NCBI GenBank assembly: GCA_029933115.1
Contig: JAOZOT010000004.1
Coordinates: 1-35,941, forward strand
DNA: 35,941 bases
Direction of reading: 5' to 3'
Source of the DNA: Anaerolineae bacterium
Lineage (GTDB): Bacteria > Chloroflexota > Anaerolineae > E26-bin7
The notes beneath the pieces were generated by a model. That model saw only the letters and a program-made list of their open reading frames with translations. It had not been told where the DNA came from and ran no database searches. Every line of letters begins with the position of its first letter. Position 1 is the first letter of the stretch. Of this stretch, positions 15,392-22,831 are shown piece after piece. The position numbers and the translations under genes are program-made.

Positions 15392-17605
15392 GTGTTTCGC
15401 CCAATTGACCCAGCGAAATTGAGCCCCGAGGAACGCTACGAATACGAGCAACTATTGCAGCGAGCCAAGTCCTTCATCAAGGTCAAGGCCATCATCAACG
15501 GGGTGATCTGTCTTCTCTTCCTGGCCACTTTTCGGCCCTCCATCAAAATGGCCATGACTCTTATCGCCCTGGTTGACGGCCTCCTGTTGATTCCCTATTG
15601 GCTGCTGGTGCGACGCTATCCCGTCCTGTCTACTTTTATGAGCCTGGGCTGCACCGCCATAGCTATATCGGCCGGTGATTGGGTGGGTGGCTATCAAACC
15701 GGGGCCTCAGGCATCATGTACGCCCTGCTGATAACGGTAGCCAACTTGATCCTGATCCACTCCTGGAGCACTTATCTGGCGGCAGGGATCATCTCTGCCA
15801 TCTACATGGGCACCATCATTTTGGAAGTGAAGGGGATCGTGCCTATCGTCTTCCCCCATACCATGGCCAACCTGGCGCGGGTGGTGACGATAAATGTTAT
15901 TTGCTTCTATGGGCTGGCTGCCTTGTCCAACGTGGTGACGAAACTTTATCGCGAGATGCTCTACGCTCGCACCCACGCCGAGGAGATTGCCGAGCAACGT
16001 ACTGCGGAACTGCGGAAGAGCCACGCCGAATTGAAGCGCACCACGGCTCACCTGAGCGCCCTCCAGCGCCTCAGCGAAGCCCTGCGCCGGGCAAGGGGCT
16101 TGGAAGCGACGTTGCAAACAGTGGTCGAAGAGATGGACCGCCTGGGTTTCAGGAGCGTCATCATTAGTCTGCTGGATAAGGAAAGCCACAGCCTCGTCGT
16201 CAGAGCGGCCTCTGGGAAAGGCGAACTCTACGAACAGGTTCAGCAGGTGCTAAAAGTCCCCCTGATCGGTCTCACCGTCTCTCTGGAAGAGACGGCCAAC
16301 ATCACCGTCAGAGTGGCCCGCAGCGGGGAGATGGAAAGTACCGATGACGTCAGAGAAATGATCGTGGGCATAAAGCCGGCCGTGGATCCCGCTCTGGTGC
16401 AAGCGGCCATGCGCCTGATAAAGGCGGATTCTATGACCGTCTTTCCCCTCTGGGCGGAGGAAGAGGTGGTGGGAGTGGTGAGCATCTACCATCCGCAAGG
16501 CAAGCTCTCTGCGGAGGATATTCATCTCATGCAGGCCATTGCCGACCAGGCGGGCCTGGCCATCGAGAACGCTCGTCTCTTCGCCGAGACCGTCAGCGAG
16601 CGGGCCAAGCTGGCGGCCGTCATCGCCAGCACCGAAGACGCCATCATAGTGACCGACGAAACAGACCATATCCTCCTGCTCAATCCTGCAGCAAGGCGGG
16701 CCTTCAGGCTAGACGGGGAAGACTGGGGAGGTCAACCGCTGGCTGAGGTGGTGGAGAACCAGGCCCTGCACGATCTCTTCAACAGGCTGGCCGCAGAAGG
16801 CGTAGCCCAGAACGCTGAAATCCCTGTGGACGGGCGCACCTTCTACGCCAATCTGGCCCCCATCCCCGGGGTGGGCAAGGTGTTAGCCATGCAAGACATC
16901 ACCTACCTCAAAGAACTGGACCAGATGAAATCCGATTTCGTGGCTACCGTCTCCCACGACCTGCGTTCGCCCTTGAGCATAATTGACGGCTACACAGACT
17001 TGTTGCAAGAGGTGGGTAGCCTCAACGAACAGCAGCACCAATTTGTAGAAAGGATCAAAGTGGCAACGACGAACATGGTCCGGCTTGTCACCGACCTGCT
17101 GGACCTGGGCAAGATTGAGGCCGGCCTGGAGATGGAGATGACACCTTGTGACCTGGAAGACATCATTGACCCGGTCGTCACCAACTTGCAAGGGTGGGCC
17201 GAGCGCAAAGGAATCGAGTTGCGGGTCGAGTTGCCGGAAAACGTCCCTCCGATCCGGGGAGACTCCATCCGGCTTCGCCAAGTTCTGACCAACCTGGTGG
17301 ATAATGCCCTGAAGTACACTCACGAGGGGGGGACGGTGGCCGTTCAAATGTCGGTGGACAACGGCACTGTGACCGTGCGGGTCAGGGACACAGGTATTGG
17401 CATCGGCCCTGACGATCTTCCCCACGTTTTCGACAAATTTTATCGCGTGGAAGGGGAGGAAACACGCGATATTGCCGGTACAGGACTGGGATTGGCTATC
17501 GCCAAGTCTATCGTTGAAGCGCACGGCGGGCGCATCTGGGCGGAGAGCGAGCCAGGGGCAGGTAGCGTTTTCAGCTTTACTCTACCCGTTCTGGAAAAAG
17601 GCTGA
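15392..17605 (+). CDS. Membrane-bound sensor histidine kinase (MASE-like TM region, GAF, PAS, HisKA-HATPase)
   Basis: A 737-residue kinase and the only membrane-embedded one in the block. Residues ~30-182 hold five to six hydrophobic segments (e.g. GVICLLFLATF, MTLIALVDGLLLIPYWLL, YALLITVANLILI) with no large extracytoplasmic loop, like integral-membrane sensor modules. A coiled coil follows (190-235), then a GAF domain (235-398), a PAS domain (402-505), HisKA with H522 (SHDLRSPLS) and HATPase with NLVDNALKYT (634-643), DTGIGIG (667) and GTGLGLAIAK (696-705). It lacks a receiver, so it needs a separate one, such as the stand-alone receiver at 27228 or the AANDF protein at 9845. The GTG start has GAGGTGAAG just upstream. 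The stressosome-type genes begin 52 nt downstream. Confidence 0.92.
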   Translation: MFRPIDPAKLSPEERYEYEQLLQRAKSFIKVKAIINGVICLLFLATFRPSIKMAMTLIALVDGLLLIPYWLLVRRYPVLSTFMSLGCTAIAISAGDWVGGYQTGASGIMYALLITVANLILIHSWSTYLAAGIISAIYMGTIILEVKGIVPIVFPHTMANLARVVTINVICFYGLAALSNVVTKLYREMLYARTHAEEIAEQRTAELRKSHAELKRTTAHLSALQRLSEALRRARGLEATLQTVVEEMDRLGFRSVIISLLDKESHSLVVRAASGKGELYEQVQQVLKVPLIGLTVSLEETANITVRVARSGEMESTDDVREMIVGIKPAVDPALVQAAMRLIKADSMTVFPLWAEEEVVGVVSIYHPQGKLSAEDIHLMQAIADQAGLAIENARLFAETVSERAKLAAVIASTEDAIIVTDETDHILLLNPAARRAFRLDGEDWGGQPLAEVVENQALHDLFNRLAAEGVAQNAEIPVDGRTFYANLAPIPGVGKVLAMQDITYLKELDQMKSDFVATVSHDLRSPLSIIDGYTDLLQEVGSLNEQQHQFVERIKVATTNMVRLVTDLLDLGKIEAGLEMEMTPCDLEDIIDPVVTNLQGWAERKGIELRVELPENVPPIRGDSIRLRQVLTNLVDNALKYTHEGGTVAVQMSVDNGTVTVRVRDTGIGIGPDDLPHVFDKFYRVEGEETRDIAGTGLGLAIAKSIVEAHGGRIWAESEPGAGSVFSFTLPVLEKG

Positions 17606-17657
17606 TTTGGGAAATCCCTCCGTTCCCTCAGCCCTGTGAGTCTTTTGAGGAGATTTG

Positions 17658-18068
17658 ATGACAGAGACCATTCAACTCAGAGTGACCACAGAGGCTGACG
17701 TTTACGTGGCTGCTCATCAAGTCAAGGCCCTGGCCCGACAGATGGGTTTCAACGAAGCCGATCAGACACGTGTTGAAACCGTCACCTCCGAGTTGGCTCG
17801 CAACATCGTCCTTTACGCCGGCGAGGGGACCGTCAAAGCCCAGCCCGTGACCAGGGGCAGGCGGCGAGGGCTTGAGATTCAGGCCCTCGACCACGGACCT
17901 GGCATTGCAGACATAGAACTGGCTATGAAGGATGGCTATACCACCTCAGGAGGGTTGGGCTCGGGCCTCGGCGGGGCAAAACGCATGATGGACGAGTTTC
18001 ACATTGAATCGGCACCCGGCCAGGGCACCAAAGTCACGGCCACCAAGTGGCTGAACACACAACACTGA
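17658..18068 (+). CDS. RsbT-like serine/threonine kinase, copy 1 (GHKL fold)
   Basis: A 136-residue GHKL ATPase of the anti-sigma/RsbT type. The N-box Asn is N49 (SELARNIVLYA), the ATP-binding Asp is D78 (LDHGPGI) and the G-box is SGGLGSGLGGAKR (97-109). Compared with the second copy at 19135 (EDNGPGI), the residue after Asp is His rather than Asn; both types retain the nucleotide-binding Asp. The two proteins align over their whole length (SEL-x-RN-VLYA, GPGIAD, MDEF, KW near the end). RsbT phosphorylates STAS partners RsbR and RsbS in stressosomes; an RsbW-like anti-sigma role is the alternative. ATG 17658 has GAGGAG five nt upstream, favouring it over TTG 17655. The last residues (NTQH) and the stop run into a GAACACGAA repeat. 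Confidence 0.85.
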   Translation: MTETIQLRVTTEADVYVAAHQVKALARQMGFNEADQTRVETVTSELARNIVLYAGEGTVKAQPVTRGRRRGLEIQALDHGPGIADIELAMKDGYTTSGGLGSGLGGAKRMMDEFHIESAPGQGTKVTATKWLNTQH

Positions 18069-18075
18069 ACACGAA
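18063..18075. repeat. CACTGAACACGAA repeat copy
   Basis: A 13-nt word identical to 34993-35005, followed in both places by AGCACGA- or GACACGA-like bases. It contains the stop codon of the RsbT-like gene and fills the spacer before the RsbR-like gene. It appears to be a dispersed short intergenic sequence. Confidence 0.5.
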
Positions 18076-18100
18076 AGCACGAAACACGGAGAAGAGTAAC

Positions 18101-18754
18101 ATGACTGAAAAGACCGACCTCGATCAATACAAAGAGTTCGTGAGAGAGCGCCTCAAATCCCTGCTCGATGTGGTGCAAAGCGTAGCCTCCGGTGATTTCT
18201 CCGTGAGAGTACAGATTCCCGAAGAGGAGGACGAGTTCACCGCTTTGTCCATCGAGTTGGAGAGAATGATAGATAAGCTGATTGAGGCCAACAAGGTGAG
18301 CGAGGAGAGGATGGCCAGACTGCAAGCGGCCGTGGAAGAAAAGGAGCGTCTGTTAAAAACAGTAGGGGAGCTCTCCTCACCGGTCATCCAGGTCTGGGAG
18401 AATGTGTTGGTTATGCCCCTCGTCGGAGCCATTGATTCGGCCCGGGCCGCGCGCATCATGGAAGACCTGCTGACCGGTATCACCAAATATCAGGCCGAAA
18501 TAGTTATCATTGACATCACCGGCGTGCCCGTGGTAGACACCGGCGTGGCTAACCACCTCATCCAAACTATCAAGGCCGCATCCCTTTTGGGAGCCAAATG
18601 TGTGGTGGTGGGCATCAGCGGTGAAGTAGCCCAGTCCTTGGTCAGCCTGGGTGTGGACCTTTCGGGGGTGGTTACCCGCAGCAACCTGCAAGCAGGCATC
18701 CGCTATGCCATGGAGACGATGGGGTTAGAGGTAGTGCCCAAGAGGGAGGAGTAG
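18101..18754 (+). CDS. rsbR: RsbR-like stressosome scaffold: HAMP-like N-terminus, STAS domain
   Basis: A 217-residue soluble protein. Residues ~15-65 (VVQSVASGDFSVRVQIP, DEFTALSIELERMIDKL) look like a HAMP unit without transmembrane helices; a coiled coil (65-90) leads into a STAS domain (92-210). The STAS signature DITGVPVVDTGVA carries T147 where RsbR proteins have a phosphorylatable Thr, and S179 in ISGEVAQSLV lies near the second known phosphorylation region. RsbR paralogues form the stressosome shell with RsbS, and their variable N-termini act as sensors; here the classical globin-like sensor is replaced by a HAMP-like segment. ATG 18101 follows GGAGAAGAG; an upstream ATG at 18047 would overlap the previous gene and add a repeat-encoded leader. 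RsbS follows 7 nt after the stop. Confidence 0.85.
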   Translation: MTEKTDLDQYKEFVRERLKSLLDVVQSVASGDFSVRVQIPEEEDEFTALSIELERMIDKLIEANKVSEERMARLQAAVEEKERLLKTVGELSSPVIQVWENVLVMPLVGAIDSARAARIMEDLLTGITKYQAEIVIIDITGVPVVDTGVANHLIQTIKAASLLGAKCVVVGISGEVAQSLVSLGVDLSGVVTRSNLQAGIRYAMETMGLEVVPKREE

Positions 18755-18761
18755 ACCAATC

Positions 18762-19151
18762 ATGGAAGTTACCCGTATTCCCATCCTGCAAATCGAAAAC
18801 TACCTGGTAGCTTCGATACAAACGGCTTTGCACGACAGGGCTGCTACCCAGTTCAGGGACGATCTACTGGAGCGCATCTACGAAACCAAAGCCCAAGGGC
18901 TGATCCTGGACCTGACGGCTGTGGATGTGGTGGATAGCTTCCTGGCCCGACTCACCGGCGATATTGCCGAGATGGCGGGCCTGATGGGTACGACCGTCGT
19001 CATCACCGGCCTGCAGCCAGAGGTGGCCATAACCCTGGTGGAGTTGGGAGTCGAACTGAAAGGGGTAACTACAGCCCTGAACCTGGAGAAGGGCATCGCC
19101 GCTTTGCGCAAAATGGTGGGGAAGGAAGGCGCTAATGGCACCACCGGCTAA
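18762..19151 (+). CDS. rsbS: RsbS, stressosome STAS protein
   Basis: A single STAS domain of 129 residues. LDLTAVDVVDSFLAR places Ser at residue 59, the same number and context as the Ser phosphorylated by RsbT in Bacillus RsbS. The rest (TGLQPEVAITLVELGVELKGV) also fits RsbS. In known systems unphosphorylated RsbS holds RsbT in the stressosome; phosphorylation releases it. GGAGGA lies 12 nt before the ATG. The rsbT start codon lies inside this gene (17-nt overlap), so the two are translationally coupled, matching the conserved order rsbR-rsbS-rsbT. Confidence 0.92.
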   Translation: MEVTRIPILQIENYLVASIQTALHDRAATQFRDDLLERIYETKAQGLILDLTAVDVVDSFLARLTGDIAEMAGLMGTTVVITGLQPEVAITLVELGVELKGVTTALNLEKGIAALRKMVGKEGANGTTG

Positions 19152-19548
19152 AGAGCGGCGTATCCCTGTCAAAACCGAACTGGACATCGTCACAGCCCGG
19201 GTAGAGGGGCGAAACCTGGCCAGAGAACTGGGTTTTGGCACCATTGACCAGGCCCGTATCGCCACGGCCATTTCCGAACTGACACGCAACGTTGTCTTGT
19301 ACGCCCCAGAGGGCGAGGTGAGAGTCAGAGCCATCGTCTCAGACGACGGCAGGCGCGGAATAGAGGTGGTGTGCGAGGACAATGGCCCCGGGATAGCCGA
19401 TGTGGATCTGGTGATGCAGGACGGTTACAGCACGAGCTCCGGCCTGGGGATGGGCTTGCCCGGCACAAAGCGGTTGATGGATGAATTTAAAATCGAGACC
19501 GAATTGGGCGTAGGCACCAGGGTAACAGTGAGAAAGTGGCTAAGATGA
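19135..19548 (+). CDS. rsbT: RsbT switch kinase, copy 2
   Basis: A 137-residue GHKL serine/threonine kinase. N-box N52 in SELTRNVVLYA, D82 in EDNGPGI and G-box SSGLGMGLPGTKR (101-113) are all intact. By family it phosphorylates RsbS (Ser59 type) and RsbR, then leaves the stressosome to activate a downstream partner; in Bacillus this is the phosphatase RsbU. No RsbU is encoded in the window, so its output here is unknown. It overlaps rsbS by 17 nt and its TGA overlaps the next ATG (ATGA), a tightly coupled arrangement. It is the canonical RsbT by position, while the copy at 17658 is the extra one. Confidence 0.92.
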   Translation: MAPPAKERRIPVKTELDIVTARVEGRNLARELGFGTIDQARIATAISELTRNVVLYAPEGEVRVRAIVSDDGRRGIEVVCEDNGPGIADVDLVMQDGYSTSSGLGMGLPGTKRLMDEFKIETELGVGTRVTVRKWLR

Positions 19549-20123
19549 GGCGGATGGAGTTCGGCATAGTGCATCGCCCCAAACTTGGTCGTCATATCTC
19601 CGGCGATGCCTATCTGATCAAAGAAGGAGAAGAGGCTACCTTAATCTGCCTGGCCGACGGGTTGGGCAGCGGTGAGAAGGCAGCGGAAGCGGCTCAAACC
19701 GCCATCCGCTGCGTGGAGGTCAACAGCGCCCTGCCCTTGAGCGACATCATGACCCGTTGCCATCGGGCACTCAAGGGGACGCGGGGGGCAGTGATGGCTC
19801 TGATGCGCATCAGCTTTACCCAGAGTACGATGACCTTCGTAGGCGTGGGCAACATCGGCATCCATGTCCGTAGCACCGCGCCTATCAAGCCCATTTCGAG
19901 GAACGGCATCGTGGGGTATCGCCTGCCGCATCTGCGGGAATTCACCTTTCCCTACACCCCCGGCGACCTCTTCGTGCTTCACACCGATGGGATTTCAAAT
20001 CGCTTCATATTGGATAGCACTATATGGATGACAGGGACACAAGACGTGCAAATTCTGGCAGATGACATAGCCCGCAATTTCGGCAAGGAGGACGATGACG
20101 TCACCGTACTTGTAGCAAGGTAG
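19545..20123 (+). CDS. rsbX: RsbX-like PP2C-family phosphatase
   Basis: A 192-residue PP2C/SpoIIE-fold phosphatase without sensor domains. Putative metal ligands are D21 (ISGDAYLI), D38 (LADGLGSG), D148 (LHTDGIS) and D184/D185 (DDDVTVLVA). The small size and position directly after rsbT match RsbX, which dephosphorylates RsbR and RsbS to reset the stressosome. It could instead act on another STAS protein. The start is taken as the ATG at 19545 overlapping the rsbT stop; GTG 19536 and ATG 19554 are alternatives. It ends 56 nt before the kinase with an RsbRD-like N-terminus. Confidence 0.82.
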   Translation: MRRMEFGIVHRPKLGRHISGDAYLIKEGEEATLICLADGLGSGEKAAEAAQTAIRCVEVNSALPLSDIMTRCHRALKGTRGAVMALMRISFTQSTMTFVGVGNIGIHVRSTAPIKPISRNGIVGYRLPHLREFTFPYTPGDLFVLHTDGISNRFILDSTIWMTGTQDVQILADDIARNFGKEDDDVTVLVAR

Positions 20124-20179
20124 GAGGCTAACCAAAGCCCGGGGAACCTTCGACTAAACTCGGAGCTTCCCACAGGGAC

Positions 20180-22831
20180 TTGGTTGAAACAGGCGAGATG
20201 GTAGATTTGAGAGATTGGTTGAGGGAAAATGAAGAAGCGGTCGTGGGACGCTGGCTGAGAGCGATACAAGACAAAGCTATATCCCATTACGAAGGGTTAA
20301 CCGTAGATCAGTTGAAGGAGGAGTTGATCCCTCTATACTGCTGTCTGGTCAGCACGACCACTCTGGACAGCGTAGACATTGACACAGACACCACGGCCGC
20401 CTTAAGCGACTGGATGTTGGATCAACGGCTTAGCCGTTCCTGCACCCTGTCGGAGTTGCTGGAAATAACCTTTCAACTCCGGTCAACCATAGGCCAGGTC
20501 CTGGCAGAGTCTGGCGACCCTGCCTGGAGCATGACCATCTGGCAAAAATTGATCCCTTTCTTCGACCACGCAGCCACCACTCTGGCCGAACTCTTCACTC
20601 AGGCTATTGAAGACAACCTGATGGAACGCCTGAGAGAAGCAGAGATTGTGGCCAAAAGGTTGACTCTGGCCACCGAAGAAATTCGGGCGCTCAACCTGGA
20701 ACTGGAAGACCGCATAGAAGAGCGGACCAGAGAGTTGGCTAAAGAAAGGGACCACATGGAGGCCCTGTACAACATTGTCCGCGAGGTGAGTACCAGCCTC
20801 GACTTGGATACAGTGTTGCACAAGACCCTGAGCGTGGTCAGCGCCGCCGTGGGGGCCGAGCACGGTTCTGTCATGCTGTTGGATCCGCTCTCAGATGCTC
20901 TCGTCTACCGAGCTGTGCTAGGCCATGAGCAACCGCTGCCCAGAGAAGGCATCCCTTCAGCCTTTCGGCGGGGAGTGGGGTTGGTTGGCTGGGTGCTGGA
21001 ACACGGTCAGGCCGTCATTGTGAACGACGTCACCAAAGACGAACGCTGGCTGACCATGCCCGGCCTGGAAACCGAAGCCCGGTCAGTCATCGCTGCCCCC
21101 CTCGTCATAGGCAGCGACGTGCAGGGCGTACTCGTCGTCTCCGACACCCACCCCGACCACTTCACCGACGCCCATCTGAGATTGGTTTCGGCCGCAGCCA
21201 GTCAGATAGCTGCTGCGGTGGACAACGCTCAGTTGTACAGTTATGTCACCGATCAGGCCCAGCAATTGGGGCAAATGCTGCGTACCCAGCAGGAGGAGGC
21301 CAGCAAGAGCCAGGCCATCCTGGAATCCATCGCCGATGGAGTGATTGTCAACGATGTCCACGGGCGGATCTTGCTGATGAATCCCGCTGCCGAGCGCATC
21401 GTCGGCGTCCAGGGCAGCTCAGTCCTTGGGCAAGACGTGCGCACCGTCTTTGACGCCTTCACGCCAGATGGTCGAGAAAAAGCCCTGGCCGCCATGGAGT
21501 CCCTCATGGCTGGACTTTTACCCACGAACGCTGAACCACAGGTCGTCGAAACCATCTTGGAATTGGGCATGGGGAATCGAGTGGTCAACGCTCACCTGGC
21601 CCCGGTCATAACCAGAGGAGAAGAACTGCTGGGGGTTGTGACCGTCTTTCGAGACATCACGAAAGAGGTCGAAGCAGACCGGGCGAAATCAGAGTTTGTC
21701 TCCAACGTCTCCCACGAGCTACGCACACCCATGACCTCCATCAAAGGATATACCGACCTCCTGTACGCGGGTGTGGTGGGAGAGGTCAACGAGGAACAGA
21801 AAAGATTCCTCTCCATCATCAAGTCCAACGCCGACCGCCTGACTGCCCTCATCAATGACCTCCTGGATATTTCGCGCACGGAAGCGGGACGCACCGAACT
21901 GGAGCTCAAGCCCCTCCAGATGGGAGAAATTGTGCTGGAAGTGGCGAATTCTTTCCGCGAGCAGATAGAAAGCAAAGGACTCGAACTGATAGTGGACATC
22001 CCTGACAATCTGACCAAGGTGCGCGGCGACCGTGACCGAATCACCCAAATCCTGACCAATTTGATCGCCAACGCCTATCATTACACGCCGGCGGGCAGTA
22101 TAAAAATCTCTCTATCGCAGATGGACGACACCCTCAGAGTGGATGTCTCTGACACGGGCATCGGTATCGCCCCCGATGATCAGAGCAAAATATTTGACCG
22201 TTTCTACCGGGCTGATAACCCCGTAGTCCAAGACACCACCGGCACCGGTCTTGGCCTCTCCATCGTCAAGATGTTTGTGGAAATGCACGGAGGGCGTGTC
22301 TGGGTGGAAAGCGAACCCGGCAAAGGAAGCACCTTCACCTTTGTTCTGCCGACAATAGAAGAACCGGTAGAGGCCACATTGACTTTGCCGGCGGCTCACG
22401 AGCGAGAGGAAACAGAGGCCATCCTCCCCAAGAAGGGCAGCGTTCTCGTCGCCGAAGACGACGCTGATACAGCCCGCCTGCTAAAGAAAGTGCTGAGTCA
22501 GGATGGATTCGAGGTAGCAGTAGCTATGGATGGCTACGAGGTGGTAGCAACAGCCTGTCGGCAGAAGCCAGAGCTGATTCTGCTGGACTTGAAACTGCCT
22601 GGTATGGACGGCTATGAGACCATCACCCGACTGCGAAACGAGGCCGAAACCCGAGAAATACCGGTTATCGCCATGTCATCTCACCTTGAGGAAATAGAGA
22701 GAGTTCAGACCTTGGGCATAGAGAATATCCTGGTCAAACCCTTCACTGTAGATGAGTTGATAACCAAATTGGACGGGGTTCTAGAAAGCACGCGGCAGAG
22801 AGTCCGAGAGCGTTATGGTGCATCTTCTTGA
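20180..22831 (+). CDS. Hybrid histidine kinase with RsbRD-like N-terminal domain, GAF, PAS and receiver
   Basis: An 883-residue soluble protein. Residues ~8-146 are all-helical and fit the N-terminal domain of RsbRD-type proteins: LRDWLRENEEAVVGRWLRAI, a middle SCTLSELLEITFQLR and IPFFDHAATTLAELF. After a coiled coil (150-192) come GAF (195-355), PAS (376-495), HisKA with H512 (SHELRTPM), HATPase with N-box near 627-635, DTGIGIA (658) and GTGLGLSIVK (688-697), and a C-terminal REC with D803 and K853. GAF, PAS and HisKA closely resemble those of the 10769 kinase. The RsbRD-like part is normally fused to STAS in stressosome proteins, so its fusion to a kinase right after rsbX is notable. The start is uncertain: TTG 20180 or ATG 20198, both poorly supported by ribosome-binding sites. 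Confidence 0.9.
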   Translation: MVETGEMVDLRDWLRENEEAVVGRWLRAIQDKAISHYEGLTVDQLKEELIPLYCCLVSTTTLDSVDIDTDTTAALSDWMLDQRLSRSCTLSELLEITFQLRSTIGQVLAESGDPAWSMTIWQKLIPFFDHAATTLAELFTQAIEDNLMERLREAEIVAKRLTLATEEIRALNLELEDRIEERTRELAKERDHMEALYNIVREVSTSLDLDTVLHKTLSVVSAAVGAEHGSVMLLDPLSDALVYRAVLGHEQPLPREGIPSAFRRGVGLVGWVLEHGQAVIVNDVTKDERWLTMPGLETEARSVIAAPLVIGSDVQGVLVVSDTHPDHFTDAHLRLVSAAASQIAAAVDNAQLYSYVTDQAQQLGQMLRTQQEEASKSQAILESIADGVIVNDVHGRILLMNPAAERIVGVQGSSVLGQDVRTVFDAFTPDGREKALAAMESLMAGLLPTNAEPQVVETILELGMGNRVVNAHLAPVITRGEELLGVVTVFRDITKEVEADRAKSEFVSNVSHELRTPMTSIKGYTDLLYAGVVGEVNEEQKRFLSIIKSNADRLTALINDLLDISRTEAGRTELELKPLQMGEIVLEVANSFREQIESKGLELIVDIPDNLTKVRGDRDRITQILTNLIANAYHYTPAGSIKISLSQMDDTLRVDVSDTGIGIAPDDQSKIFDRFYRADNPVVQDTTGTGLGLSIVKMFVEMHGGRVWVESEPGKGSTFTFVLPTIEEPVEATLTLPAAHEREETEAILPKKGSVLVAEDDADTARLLKKVLSQDGFEVAVAMDGYEVVATACRQKPELILLDLKLPGMDGYETITRLRNEAETREIPVIAMSSHLEEIERVQTLGIENILVKPFTVDELITKLDGVLESTRQRVRERYGASS

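Noticed and set aside
17658..20123. Classical SigB general stress regulon
   Set aside because: No sigma factor, RsbV, RsbW or RsbU is encoded in the window; only the stressosome part is supported.
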